64,000 nt of DNA from contig CAVVGK010000009.1 in the NCBI GenBank assembly GCA_963747755.1, positions 1 to 64,000 of the forward strand, given 5' to 3'. A model generated the notes under the pieces. That model ran no database searches. It worked only from the letters and a program-made list of their open reading frames with translations, and was not told the origin of the DNA. Position 1 is the stretch's first letter. Each line of letters begins with the position of its first letter. The position numbers and the translations under genes are program-made. The stretch is from DATFVA01 sp963747755. GTDB lineage: Bacteria > Bacteroidota > Ignavibacteria > Ignavibacteriales > Ignavibacteriaceae. This document shows positions 1 to 8,911 of the stretch, piece after piece.

Positions 1-34
1 ATCCTGATTGACTTGTTCAGTCAGGATTTTTTTT
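1..34 (+). terminator. Rho-independent terminator
   Basis: The arms ATCCTGA (1-7) and TCAGGAT (21-27) form a perfect 7-bp stem and are followed by an eight-base T run. It probably ends a plus-strand gene lying left of the window. Confidence 0.65.
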
Positions 35-137
35 ATGATTTATGAGAAAATATTTGGTAATATTTATTTTGGTAGGGGTTTTAAAAAGATCCATTGAGTC
101 CAATATTTCTTGTTTCTATATATGATTTTAAGTTCAT

Positions 138-443
138 AAGAAAAAAACTGAGTTTTCTACCTATGATGAAGTTATAATAGCACTTTTCTGCGGGTATTCT
201 ACTCACGATCCATTATTTACATTACTTAACAGATTAAACAGATCTTAACTGTCTTACTGCCTCCGAAAAGAAGTTACTTTTTCTGATTGCCGACTTAAAA
301 CGAATAACGAGATTGCGGAAGAGCTCTTTTGATCGAAAAGAACTGTGGAGAACCACAAAGTAAGCATTTCACATAAGCTTCAACTGGAGGGTTCAAAAGA
401 TCTGCTGAAGTTTGCCCTGCGGAATAAAGATAAACTTATATAA
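138..443 (+). pseudogene. Broken LuxR-type response regulator, linker plus HTH end
   Basis: This is the C-terminal part of a NarL/FixJ-type response regulator with no open frame. One frame (about 138-245) gives a linker that includes the stretch GYSTHDPLFTLLNRLNRS. A second frame (253-297) gives LTASEKKLLFLIADL, the start of a GerE/LuxR helix-turn-helix. A third (300-443) gives NNEIAEELF, an in-frame TGA at 330-332, then SKRTVENHK. Together these restore a near-complete LuxR HTH, so at least two frameshifts and one stop have accumulated. No receiver domain is visible upstream; the 5' half is missing or lies beyond recognition. The broken receiver gene at 598-965 on the same strand may be a relic of a tandem paralogue. 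Confidence 0.6.
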
Positions 444-597
444 ATACTCCCCCCTGCCTCTTTCCTGTTAATTATTTCCCCTTATAAAAATAATGCGTCT
501 ACGCACTGTAAATAGTGCGTATATACTCATTCTTCCGTCCTGCAGGCAATTTATTTTTACCGCAGTTATTCATAATAACCTCAAAAGAAAAAAGATA

Positions 598-965
598 ATG
601 AAATTCCTGATAGTAGAAGAGAATAAAGATTTTAGAGAATACTTAAAAGAGATGATCAATAACCGCGGTGATGAATTTATTGATCATGAAGAGGGATAAG
701 TCTGAATGAGGATTACAAAAACCGTCAGCCTGATTTGGTTTTAATCGATCTTCAAATGAAGAACATCGGCGGATTCAATGCGGCCAGAGAACTGCTGCAT
801 GAGTTTCCGGATGCGGAAATTGTATTCATAACCGATTTTGAAGACGAACTGATGCTCTCAACAGCAAAGAGTATAGGAGTGAAAACTGTTATTCCGAAAG
901 GATTACTGTATGAATTTTATGATAAGGTAAATATCGGGAAGAATGATCTTCCCGCCTGGCCCTGA
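598..965 (+). pseudogene. Frameshifted response-regulator receiver domain
   Basis: The sequence encodes a CheY-like receiver in two frames. Frame one starts at the ATG at 598 (MKFLIVEENKDFREYL) and stops at 697-699. Frame two resumes at about 695 with SLNEDYKNRQPDLVLIDL and runs to the TGA at 963-965. The joined product keeps the phosphoacceptor Asp in LVLIDL, the Thr in FITDF and the Lys in VIPKG, so the fold would be complete with one base corrected near 693-697. It ends about where a receiver normally joins its output domain, with a short unrelated tail, so the DNA-binding half is absent. A longer ATG at 493 exists but only adds a segment unlike the family. It is either a pseudogene or a sequencing error in a stand-alone receiver. 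Confidence 0.6.
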
Positions 966-1015
966 ATTTTTGTTCTATAAACAACTTATTTCATTAACAC
1001 ATTTGGAGAACTACT

Positions 1016-2740
1016 ATGAAACACAAGCGACATTTAATCACTCTTTTCTTCGGGCTGATGTTCAGCCTGGTATTCTTTACAAACAGCAGCGCCCAGGTGC
1101 AGATTTCTTGCAATACCCAGGCATGTATTGATTATTACGGTTCCCTGGGCGACACAATTGTTAGTGCTATTATGATCAACGGCGGCAATTTAGACCTCAC
1201 CCCGCTTAGTGGCATTACAGCCGTTACCGGAGACCTGATGATTACGCAAACTCAGATGACAAACCTTCATGGATCGGAAAACATTACTTCCGTCGGAGGA
1301 ATAATTGAAATTTATAATAATACGGCGCTGACAAATATTGATGCACTTCAGAACATTACTTCCCTCGGAGGAGACCTTTATGTGGGGTATAATCCGGTGC
1401 TGTCAAACCTTAACGGACTTCAAGGCATTACATCCCTTAATTATAACTTAGCTATCGTAAGTAATGATGTTCTTACAAATCTTAGTGGACTTCAAAACAT
1501 TACATGGGTTGGCGGTGGAGTTGAGATTTCAACAAATAATGCTATGACGAACCTTACCGGACTGACAGGCCTTACATCCATTGGTAGTTTCCTTGTTATC
1601 TCACAGAATGATGCACTCACAAGTCTGATTGGATTGGAAAAACTTACATCCATCGGTAATGATCTTCGAATCAATAACAATCATATACTGACAAATCTTG
1701 ATGGATTGAATAGTCTTTCATTAATTACCGGAGAGGTTAATATTCAGCATAGCAAATCGCTGAAAAACCTTGATGGACTGCAAAATCTTACAACCCTTGG
1801 TGGAGCCTTAAAGCTCATGTTCTGTGATTCCCTGACAAATCTTGATGGCCTGAGAAACCTTTCATCCGTCGGCGGAGATGTATATATTCAAATGAATCCT
1901 TTGCTGACGGGTTTCTGCGGGTTGTATCGGCTCTTATCAGAAGGGACTTACAATTATATTTATATCTATTCAAATGGCGTTCTTTTTCCCTACCCGCCCG
2001 GACCGATTGAACCAATAATTGCCGGTGGTCCCTGTGCCTCCGATGCTGCTGTTGTTAATGTAGATATCAAACCTGAGAGTTGTCCAAATGCTTTTAATGT
2101 GAGTAAAAAGGGGGATATTTCGGCAGCTATATTAGGTACGGATGACCTTGATGTTCAGAACATCGATCCTTCCACATTGCTGCTTGAAGGCGTTAGTCCT
2201 ACCCGCTGGTCTTTTAAGGATGTTACTGCTCCTTACATAGGAGGAGAGCCATGCGGATGCACTACGGCCGGACCGGATGGTTATAAGGATCTCAATTTGA
2301 AATTTGATGGACTTGAATTAGCTGCTGCACTCGGAGAGGTTAATGATGGTGATGAGCTGGAATTAACATTAACAGGCAGTATGACAGACGGTACGTCTTT
2401 CGAGGGAAGCGATTGTGTCATCATTTTATCTAAAAACCCTAAAAAAGATATTGATGGAAACTCAGGCAATATGCCGGTAGAAAATTCACTGTTCGGAAAT
2501 TATCCGAATCCATTCAACCCGAGTACAAAAATAAAATATTCTGTTGCACAGGCATCAAACGTGGTAATAAAAATCTATGATGTTTTAGGAAATGAAATAG
2601 AAACACTGGTTAACGCAGATAAACAGGCCGGCACTTATGAGCTGACCTGGCAAGCCAAAAATATACCAAGCGGCATATATTTCTACCAGATGAATGCCGG
2701 CAGCTATACTTCAATACAGAAAATGATCCTTCTCAAATAG
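1016..2740 (+). CDS. Secreted LRR-like repeat protein with T9SS sorting domain
   Basis: A 574-residue exported protein. A signal peptide (about 1-26, ending SSAQ) is followed from about residue 60 to 300 by eight or nine leucine-rich units of exactly 24 residues with the pattern LTNLxGLQNITSLGGxLxI. Such regular units build a solenoid used for adhesion or glycan/protein recognition. Residues about 340-480 form a separate domain starting VNVDIKPESCPNAFNV, of a kind seen in secreted Ignavibacteria-type proteins. The C-terminus is a classic type A T9SS sorting domain (NYPNPFNPSTKIKYSV, then SGIYFYQMNAG and a final KMILLK), which predicts transport through the outer membrane and surface attachment or release. 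The start has GGAG a few bases upstream. Ligand unknown. Confidence 0.85.
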   Translation: MKHKRHLITLFFGLMFSLVFFTNSSAQVQISCNTQACIDYYGSLGDTIVSAIMINGGNLDLTPLSGITAVTGDLMITQTQMTNLHGSENITSVGGIIEIYNNTALTNIDALQNITSLGGDLYVGYNPVLSNLNGLQGITSLNYNLAIVSNDVLTNLSGLQNITWVGGGVEISTNNAMTNLTGLTGLTSIGSFLVISQNDALTSLIGLEKLTSIGNDLRINNNHILTNLDGLNSLSLITGEVNIQHSKSLKNLDGLQNLTTLGGALKLMFCDSLTNLDGLRNLSSVGGDVYIQMNPLLTGFCGLYRLLSEGTYNYIYIYSNGVLFPYPPGPIEPIIAGGPCASDAAVVNVDIKPESCPNAFNVSKKGDISAAILGTDDLDVQNIDPSTLLLEGVSPTRWSFKDVTAPYIGGEPCGCTTAGPDGYKDLNLKFDGLELAAALGEVNDGDELELTLTGSMTDGTSFEGSDCVIILSKNPKKDIDGNSGNMPVENSLFGNYPNPFNPSTKIKYSVAQASNVVIKIYDVLGNEIETLVNADKQAGTYELTWQAKNIPSGIYFYQMNAGSYTSIQKMILLK

Positions 2741-2785
2741 TATCAAATGACCAGAGGAGAAGTTAAGTAGTTATAAATAAATAAG

Positions 2786-3472
2786 TTAAATAAGAACAAA
2801 TCTTCTAAGGGAAACGATGCTTGCATCGTTTCCCTCTTTCGAGTGGTTAGTCTTAAGAGCTATATCGGGAGTAAGATAACCCTGAAGATAAAGGGTAATA
2901 ATCTCCCTTTTATGCGTAATAGCTCCCGAGAGATCGTGAACATTACCGCGTGTAGGCAGAAGATGACCTTCAGTCTGAATCTCCTGGACATACTGGCTTA
3001 CCACTGCATCACAGACACCGAGGAGAATAGCAAGGTCAAGCTGAGTAAGCAGTGCTCCCTGGTCGAAGGCCTGGTCAGTCCATCTCTTAAGCCTGTTCTT
3101 CCGAAGTGTCCTGGAGTCAAAACCCTGAGAGATATGGGCAATATCCTGATCATTTATGAAGGAGAGGACAACAGGCTTAAGTCTGGTTGTTGCTATAGAC
3201 TTACCTCTTTTCGGGAACTCATCGACCGGAACAGCCATCCAGACAAGCTGACCATAGTTAATATGGTGAAGGTCATCATCAATGGAGGAGACAAGGAAGT
3301 AATGATCAATAAGCTGGAGGATATCACTGATAATAGCTCTGGCGGTAATCTCGCCTCTGTCATAGCCATAGTTGTTCATAAACCTGTAGAGCAGGTGCTG
3401 CTCGAGGGATTTATCAGAGAGGCGTCTGAACTTCTTAAGCTGGATCTGCTCTTTAGTTAGTGCTTTATTCAT
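2786..3472 (-). CDS. DUF1670-like protein, C-terminally altered
   Basis: About 228 residues. The ATG at 3472 is preferred because GAGGAGG lies about 7 bases upstream; the open frame itself continues back to 3682, into the neighbouring relic. The central part (DQAFDQGALLTQLDLAILLG, then LPTRGNVHDLSGAITHK and ITLYLQGY) matches what I recall of DUF1670 proteins, which have a helix-turn-helix-like core. The upstream neighbour at 3473-4291 is a paralogue with the same motifs. The family match ends abruptly after LKTNHS, where a perfect inverted repeat (2808-2835) begins; the last residues and stop come from the repeat and flanking DNA. The protein is therefore probably truncated. Function unknown; DNA binding is a guess from the core. 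Confidence 0.6.
   Translation of the reverse strand: MNKALTKEQIQLKKFRRLSDKSLEQHLLYRFMNNYGYDRGEITARAIISDILQLIDHYFLVSSIDDDLHHINYGQLVWMAVPVDEFPKRGKSIATTRLKPVVLSFINDQDIAHISQGFDSRTLRKNRLKRWTDQAFDQGALLTQLDLAILLGVCDAVVSQYVQEIQTEGHLLPTRGNVHDLSGAITHKREIITLYLQGYLTPDIALKTNHSKEGNDASIVSLRRFVLI
2808..2835. repeat. Perfect 13-bp inverted repeat ending the DUF1670-like gene
   Basis: The arms AGGGAAACGATGC (2808-2820) and GCATCGTTTCCCT (2823-2835) pair perfectly around a TT loop. There is no T run on either side, so a simple terminator is doubtful. It lies exactly where the DUF1670-like coding sequence loses its family match, as expected of an inserted palindrome or a deletion junction. Confidence 0.6.
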
Positions 3473-4291
3473 TTGTTTTGCCTCCTCTGCCTTTTCGAAT
3501 ATGGGATTTTTTTTAGCCTGATCATCGGCAGGCTGAGGAGAGATAAGCTCAAGGAGCCTTTGATTATCAAGCTTATCATAGATCTCATAGATCTGGATAT
3601 ACTCCCTTACAAGGCGATCTGATTTTTGGGCAATCAAGCCTGATCTGCTGGGGGGAGAAATTTTGTCTATCGAGGGTAGCAACCTGGATAAAATCAGAAA
3701 GGTAGCGCTTAACGGAAGTCTCAGAGTGATTTGTCTTAAGCTCTATATCGGTGAAGGAGTAGCCTTTAAAATAAAGATCCAGAATAATGGATTTATGAGA
3801 AAGACCCGGTCCCATATCAAGCTTCGTCCCTCTTGTCATAATGAACTTCCCGTCTTTACCCAGGAAGAAGACATCACGCTTAACGGTGGCAGGAGAGGTA
3901 GTAAGCAGAAGAGCAAGATCCTCATAGGTAAGCAGAGCACCCTGATCATAGGCCTGACGGGTCATGCGTTCAAATGCGGTGTCGTCTCATCCCGGCAAGA
4001 CCGTAATCAGCAAGAACTTCGAAGTCAGAGCTTATGTCCATCAGCTTAGGTAAGCCTTATATGTTTACCGGCCGGCTCAGTTGAACTAACAGCTTCATAG
4101 GAAACCTCTCCGGAGGAAAAAGAGATATTGGAATATTCCTGGAAGTAAATAGAGACCTGCTTATAAAAAGCTTCAGCAATGATTGGAGTGAGGTTAAAAT
4201 CCTGAGAAAGTTTTTGAATGATTGCGTTGCGAGCGTTTTTAGACTCAAGACGCTTAAGCCCGTAGGCATCATTATCTTGAATTTTATCCAT
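3473..4291 (-). pseudogene. Decayed DUF1670-like gene
   Basis: A paralogue of the next gene, broken into frames. The ATG at 4291 sits behind AGGAGG and opens a frame (MDKIQDNDAYGLKRLE) that stops at 4046. A second frame gives MDISSDFEVLADYGLAGMR; then an extra T near 3972 shifts the frame into MTRQAYDQGALLTYEDLALL, which runs through GLSHKSIILDLYFKGYSF and LKTNHSETSVKRYLSDF. A further shift near 3635 leads into SDRLVREYIQIYEIYDK, in the frame that continues into the downstream copy. Joined, these give a full-length DUF1670-like protein of about 270 residues. At least three frame changes make it a pseudogene. The C-terminal part here shows what the neighbouring copy has lost. Confidence 0.6.
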
Positions 4292-4772
4292 AGGAGACCT
4301 CCTAATCTGTTATGTAAAGATAGTCTCCTGTGGTCATATGACCTAAACTTTAAATAATTTGGGTTAGGGCCCTCAGTTTATATCCCGTGCCCAAAGACCC
4401 AGTTCAATTTAACCGGGTAATGTGATTTCAACAAAAGGTGCAGCGGCCTTGATAATAAAGGAAAGAAATCATTATAATAATTATAAAAATTATATGGCAA
4501 ACGGGGGAATTAAATTACTGGTTTCGACAGCCGGTTTAAAATTAATTGCTGAATAAAAGACCAGCCCCTTCCAAGTCATCTTGTTGTATTGTCAAAATAA
4601 TTATCTAAATAGTTAGCAATCGCTTTATCTATACTATCACGAAATAGCGCCCGCCGAAACATGAGGGGCACCTAAACCTTATGACAGAATCCGTACCTGT
4701 GTAGTTCAGTCAACTGACCTTTGAACACATGAGATGACACCTTGAAAAAGTTGTCATCTTAAAGAATTAAAT
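4292..4772. other. Intergenic, 481 bp, one weak hairpin
   Basis: No coding sequence is supported. Near the end of the efflux operon the arms AGATGACA (4732-4739) and TGTCATCT (4752-4759) can pair around a 12-base loop. It lies just past the czcA-like stop but has no T run, so its role as a terminator is uncertain. The promoter and AGGAGG site of the decayed DUF1670-like gene lie at the left end. Confidence 0.4.
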
Positions 4773-7700
4773 TTACAGTTCACCTTCGCTTGCTTTCATA
4801 GAAAACCACTTATAAAGTGCTGGTACAACAAGGAGCGTCAAAATGGTCGACGTAACAAGTCCGCCAACAACCACTGTTGCCAAAGGACGCTGTACTTCAC
4901 TTCCGATACCGGATGCGAACAGAAGCGGTATCATTCCTAATCCGGCAGCAAGCGCGGTCATTAAAACCGGTCTTACCCTTAAGCAGGCACCATTTATTGA
5001 AGCCTCATCAATGCTTAATCCCTCCATTCGTAATTGATTTAAATACGTTACCAGCACGATTCCGTTAAGCAGCGCAATACCAAATAACGCAATAAAGCCG
5101 ACAGATGCCGGTACAGAAAGATTCTGCCCTGTTATCCACAGAGCAGCAATTCCCCCTACTAATGCCAAAGGTATATTTAAGAAAATCAGCATAGAATTTT
5201 TCATGGAGTTAAAGCTTGAGTAAAGCATTATAAAAATTATTAACAAAGTTATGGGGACTACCACCGCTAACCTTGCATTAGCTTCCTGCTGCAGCTTGAA
5301 CTGACCGCCCCACGTTACAAAATATCCCGTGGGCATCTTTACCTTGCTGTCAATAACCTGTTGTCCCTCTTCTACAAAGGAGCCTATATCCCGCCCAACT
5401 ACGTTAGACTGAATAGTTATAAATCTCTGATTACTTTCGCGGGTAATCTGGCGGGGACCAACAACTTCTTTGATTTCTGCCAATTGGCTTAATGGTACTT
5501 TTATACCTGCCGGCGATTCAATTAACAAACCGCTGACAGCCCTCATATTATTCCGGTATTCTTCATCAAAGCGCACATAAATATCAAATCGTTTTACATC
5601 CTCAAATATTTGTCCCGCAGACTCACCCCCAATTGCAGTCTTTATTGTTTGCTGAACTTCTTCAACGTTTATACCGTAACGGGCAATTGCGTGACGATTA
5701 ATTACTATGCTTAATTGCGGTGCACCTGATACCTGGTCAACCTGCACATCCGCGGCACCTTTAACCTTTTTTATTTGTGCGGCAATTTCGTCAGCTTTGT
5801 TTTTTAGTATTTCAAGGTCATCACCGAAAAGCTTAATTGCCAATTCGGCTCTTACGCCTTCCAGTAGTTCATCTACCGACATCTGAATTGGCTGTGTGAA
5901 ATTTGTAAGAACCCCCGGTATCTCACCGAAATCATTTCTTATATGTTCTTCAAGCTCCTGTTGTGTCGCATTATTTCTCCATTGGTCTTTTGGCTTTAGC
6001 AACACAAACATTTCCGCGCTGTTTACCGGATCTGTATGAGCTCCTAATTCACCCCTGCCTATCCTTGTTACCACTCCCGTAACCTCCGGGATTTTCATTA
6101 ATCTTCTTTCTGCAATAAGAGTAAGCCGGGTGCTTTCCCTAAGTGCAATCGAAGGAGCCATTGTCATTCTCAGAACCAAAGTTCCCTCCTGCAGTGTGGG
6201 CGTAAATTCAGAACCTAAGCGAGGATATATTAATGCACCTATGAGTAATAAAACTACTGCAAGCGCTATAGCGGCTATTCTTTTCTTAACAAAGAAAGTT
6301 ACAACAGGCTTATAAATTTTTATTAATAATTTAAGTATCCGTATTTGGTGTTCTTCCTGTTTTTTGTCTGAACTTTGTTCTTTCACTGATATGGTTTTTA
6401 ACCTATGTTTTCCGCCGGGAGAAATACGCATAAAGAAGGAAGCCAGAACGGGTGCAACAAAAACCCCGAACAATAGTGAGCCAAACATTGCAAGAGCGAT
6501 TGTATATGCAAGCGGTTTAAATGTTTTACCTTCAACTCCCTGCAAAGTGAATAAAGGAAGGAAAACGATTATGATTATCAAAACCGAAAAAGTAATTGGC
6601 TTTATAACTTCTTTGCTCGCTTTTGATATTATATGAATTTTTGATTCACCACCGGTGCTTAAACGTAAAAGCCGGTCAGTGTTTTCCACGATAACTACCG
6701 CACCGTCAACCATCATACCTATTGCTATAGCCAGACCGCCAAATGACATTAAGTTTGCGGAGATTCCGAAAAACTTCATACCGATCATTGCGAATAAAAC
6801 TGAGAATGGAATTGCAATTGCAACAACTACACTCGGTCTTATAGCTCCGAGGAATATCATCAGAATAATAGCAACCAATATAATTCCTTCAAGCAAGGCG
6901 TCCGTTACAGTTTTAACCGCTGCCTCAACAAGGGTTTTCTGCTGGTAGTATGGAATTATTTTTATGCCTTCGGGCAAAGCTTTATTTATTTCAGCCAGCT
7001 TTGTTTCAACATTCTGAATAACAGTGGAAGAATTTGATCCGAACAGCTTGACAACCATACCTGCTATCACCTCGCCCTCGCCATTACTTGTTTGAACTCC
7101 ACGCCTGATAGCCCCGCCAGATTTTACAGTGGCAACTTCGCTTAAGTATACCGGGACTCCATCTTCAGCAACTAAAACTATATTATTCAAATCTTCAATA
7201 TTAGAGGTAAGTCCGGTAGAGCGGACAATAAATTCCTCCGCGTTTTTTTCAATAAATTGCGCTCCTACATTCAAATTGTTTGATTTGATTTTATCAACTA
7301 CATCATTTATAGTTACCTTATACCGAAGCAGAGAGTTAGGGTTAACGACTACATGGTACTGTTTTTCGTACCCACCTATTCCAAGTATTTCGGTAACTCC
7401 CGGTACAGTTTGCAATTGATATTTTATCAGCCAATCCTGTATAGTTCTCAATTCTTCAAGACTATATTTACCCGTTTCATCTTCCAGGTAATAAAAAAGT
7501 ATTAGTCCCATTCCTGTGGAAATAGGTCCCATTGCGGGCTCGCCAAAGCCTGCCGGAATTTGTTCCCTGGCTTCGGTCAACCTTTCATTAACAAGCTGCC
7601 TGGCAAAGTATATATCAGTTCCATCTTCGAAATAAATATTTACCACTGATAAGCCAAAGTTTGAAACTGAACGTATTAATTGAAGATTCGGCAGACCATT

Positions 7701-7916
7701 CATAGCTGTTTCAACAGGATAGGTGACATATTTTTCAATTTCCTCCGGAGCTAATCCTTCGGTCTGTGTAAAAACCTGTACAAGCACCGGTGAAACATCC
7801 GGGAATGCATCAATTGGAAGCTGCCTGTAACTCATATAACCGGCGGCCATTACTAAAACTGTAAAGACTACAACAAGGAGCCTGTTGCGTAATACAAAAT
7901 CTATAATTCTATTCAT
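4773..7916 (-). CDS. Heavy-metal efflux RND transporter (CusA/CzcA family)
   Basis: A 1047-residue inner-membrane proton/metal antiporter, the normal length for the HME-RND family. Residues 10-30 form TM1 (RNRLLVVVFTVLVMAAGY), followed by the porter motif DAFPDVSPVLVQVFT. The TM4 signature GGLAIAIGMMVDGAVVIVEN lies at about 390-410 and carries the proton-relay Asp and a Glu. It lacks the extra first Asp (DFG) of the CzcA type, which makes it closer to CusA-like or mixed-specificity members. The second porter half includes ELGAHTDPVNSAEMFVLLKP. Two TM bundles frame the C-terminal half. It is the last gene of a czcC-czcB-czcA-type operon on the minus strand, 17 bp after the adaptor. The metal (Cu/Ag, or Zn/Co/Cd) cannot be set from sequence alone. 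Confidence 0.93.
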   Translation of the reverse strand: MNRIIDFVLRNRLLVVVFTVLVMAAGYMSYRQLPIDAFPDVSPVLVQVFTQTEGLAPEEIEKYVTYPVETAMNGLPNLQLIRSVSNFGLSVVNIYFEDGTDIYFARQLVNERLTEAREQIPAGFGEPAMGPISTGMGLILFYYLEDETGKYSLEELRTIQDWLIKYQLQTVPGVTEILGIGGYEKQYHVVVNPNSLLRYKVTINDVVDKIKSNNLNVGAQFIEKNAEEFIVRSTGLTSNIEDLNNIVLVAEDGVPVYLSEVATVKSGGAIRRGVQTSNGEGEVIAGMVVKLFGSNSSTVIQNVETKLAEINKALPEGIKIIPYYQQKTLVEAAVKTVTDALLEGIILVAIILMIFLGAIRPSVVVAIAIPFSVLFAMIGMKFFGISANLMSFGGLAIAIGMMVDGAVVIVENTDRLLRLSTGGESKIHIISKASKEVIKPITFSVLIIIIVFLPLFTLQGVEGKTFKPLAYTIALAMFGSLLFGVFVAPVLASFFMRISPGGKHRLKTISVKEQSSDKKQEEHQIRILKLLIKIYKPVVTFFVKKRIAAIALAVVLLLIGALIYPRLGSEFTPTLQEGTLVLRMTMAPSIALRESTRLTLIAERRLMKIPEVTGVVTRIGRGELGAHTDPVNSAEMFVLLKPKDQWRNNATQQELEEHIRNDFGEIPGVLTNFTQPIQMSVDELLEGVRAELAIKLFGDDLEILKNKADEIAAQIKKVKGAADVQVDQVSGAPQLSIVINRHAIARYGINVEEVQQTIKTAIGGESAGQIFEDVKRFDIYVRFDEEYRNNMRAVSGLLIESPAGIKVPLSQLAEIKEVVGPRQITRESNQRFITIQSNVVGRDIGSFVEEGQQVIDSKVKMPTGYFVTWGGQFKLQQEANARLAVVVPITLLIIFIMLYSSFNSMKNSMLIFLNIPLALVGGIAALWITGQNLSVPASVGFIALFGIALLNGIVLVTYLNQLRMEGLSIDEASINGACLRVRPVLMTALAAGLGMIPLLFASGIGSEVQRPLATVVVGGLVTSTILTLLVVPALYKWFSMKASEGEL

Positions 7917-7933
7917 CTCTTATCTTCCTCCAA

Positions 7934-8878
7934 TTAATGTTCATCGCCGCCGAATGATTCTTTCAGAATTTCGGCTTTGAGTGTGAATGAACCATTTGAT
8001 ACATATTGCTGCCCCAACTTTAGACCCGAAGTAATTTCAACTTTTGTATCATTTACCAACCCTGTCTGCACCGTCTGTGGCATAAATTTTTCACCATCTT
8101 TAACAAACACTACCGTTTCTTCTTCGAGAGTTTGAAGAGCAGATTTATCAATCACAATTGGAACATTCTCTTCACTCACAAACACTTTAGCAGAAATAAA
8201 TATTCCAGGCCGCCATCTGGAAGAATAGTTATCCAGAATAACCCTTGCTGAAGCTGTCCTGGTATTTTCATCGACAACCGGGCTGACATAGGATATTACA
8301 CCATCTTCAGCTTTATCATCCGTGCCAAACGAAATCAAAACCCGTTGACCAACTTTTATCTTATTGATATCTCTTTGGTAAATGGTAAGGATTGCCCATA
8401 CTTTATCAAGGTTTGCAACAGTGAGAACAAGTTCCTCTCCGCCTACCAAATCACCCTTAGCCATATGCAGTTCGATGATAGTTCCATCAACAAGAGATTT
8501 AGCTTCATATTCTGTAAGGCTTTCATTACTTTCAATTAACGCAAGGGCTTCCCCCTGTTTAACTTTTTCACCAACAGTTTTGTAAACATCCTTTACTATA
8601 CCGGGAAACCTGGGTATGATGTGAGATAGTCGCGAAGGTTCGGCTTTAACTTCGCCGGTTAGATCGATGTGATTAGTTATCACCCCGGCGGCAGCTTCTC
8701 TTATTTCAATCCCTAATTCTTTCAGCTCATCTGCTGTAAGTTTTATAACAGTACCATGTTCCATATTTTCATTCAGATTATTATTTTCATTCAGCTGATC
8801 ATTTTGTTCATCTCCGGAGCAGCCTGCAATAAAAAAGAATTGCACTAATACAATTGCTATTAATGACGTTAATTTCAT
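7934..8878 (-). CDS. RND efflux periplasmic adaptor lipoprotein (CusB/CzcB family)
   Basis: A membrane-fusion protein linking the RND pump to the outer-membrane channel. The start chosen is the ATG at 8878 (MKLTSLIAIVLVQ), because GGAGAAG lies 7-8 bases upstream; the ATG five codons earlier would place that Shine-Dalgarno sequence inside the gene. The N-terminus is a lipoprotein signal with lipobox IAGC. A lipoyl/barrel-sandwich part follows (about 70-140: GIVKDVYKTVGEKVKQGEAL), then a beta-barrel region (VLISFGTDDKAEDGVISYVS) and a membrane-proximal domain. At about 314 residues it is short for CusB, and a long helical hairpin is missing, as in many Bacteroidota homologues. It lies between the TolC-like and CzcA-like genes. 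Confidence 0.9.
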   Translation of the reverse strand: MKLTSLIAIVLVQFFFIAGCSGDEQNDQLNENNNLNENMEHGTVIKLTADELKELGIEIREAAAGVITNHIDLTGEVKAEPSRLSHIIPRFPGIVKDVYKTVGEKVKQGEALALIESNESLTEYEAKSLVDGTIIELHMAKGDLVGGEELVLTVANLDKVWAILTIYQRDINKIKVGQRVLISFGTDDKAEDGVISYVSPVVDENTRTASARVILDNYSSRWRPGIFISAKVFVSEENVPIVIDKSALQTLEEETVVFVKDGEKFMPQTVQTGLVNDTKVEITSGLKLGQQYVSNGSFTLKAEILKESFGGDEH

Positions 8879-8911
8879 TCTGATCTTCTCCATAATTTCT
8901 GTGATATTATT

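Noticed and set aside
2843..3460. Plus-strand ORF of 205 residues
   Set aside because: It lies opposite the DUF1670-like gene, has no family features and mirrors its codons.
2786..4291. Insertion sequence transposase
   Set aside because: No DDE/DEDD or HUH motif, no terminal inverted repeats or target duplications; motifs fit DUF1670 better.
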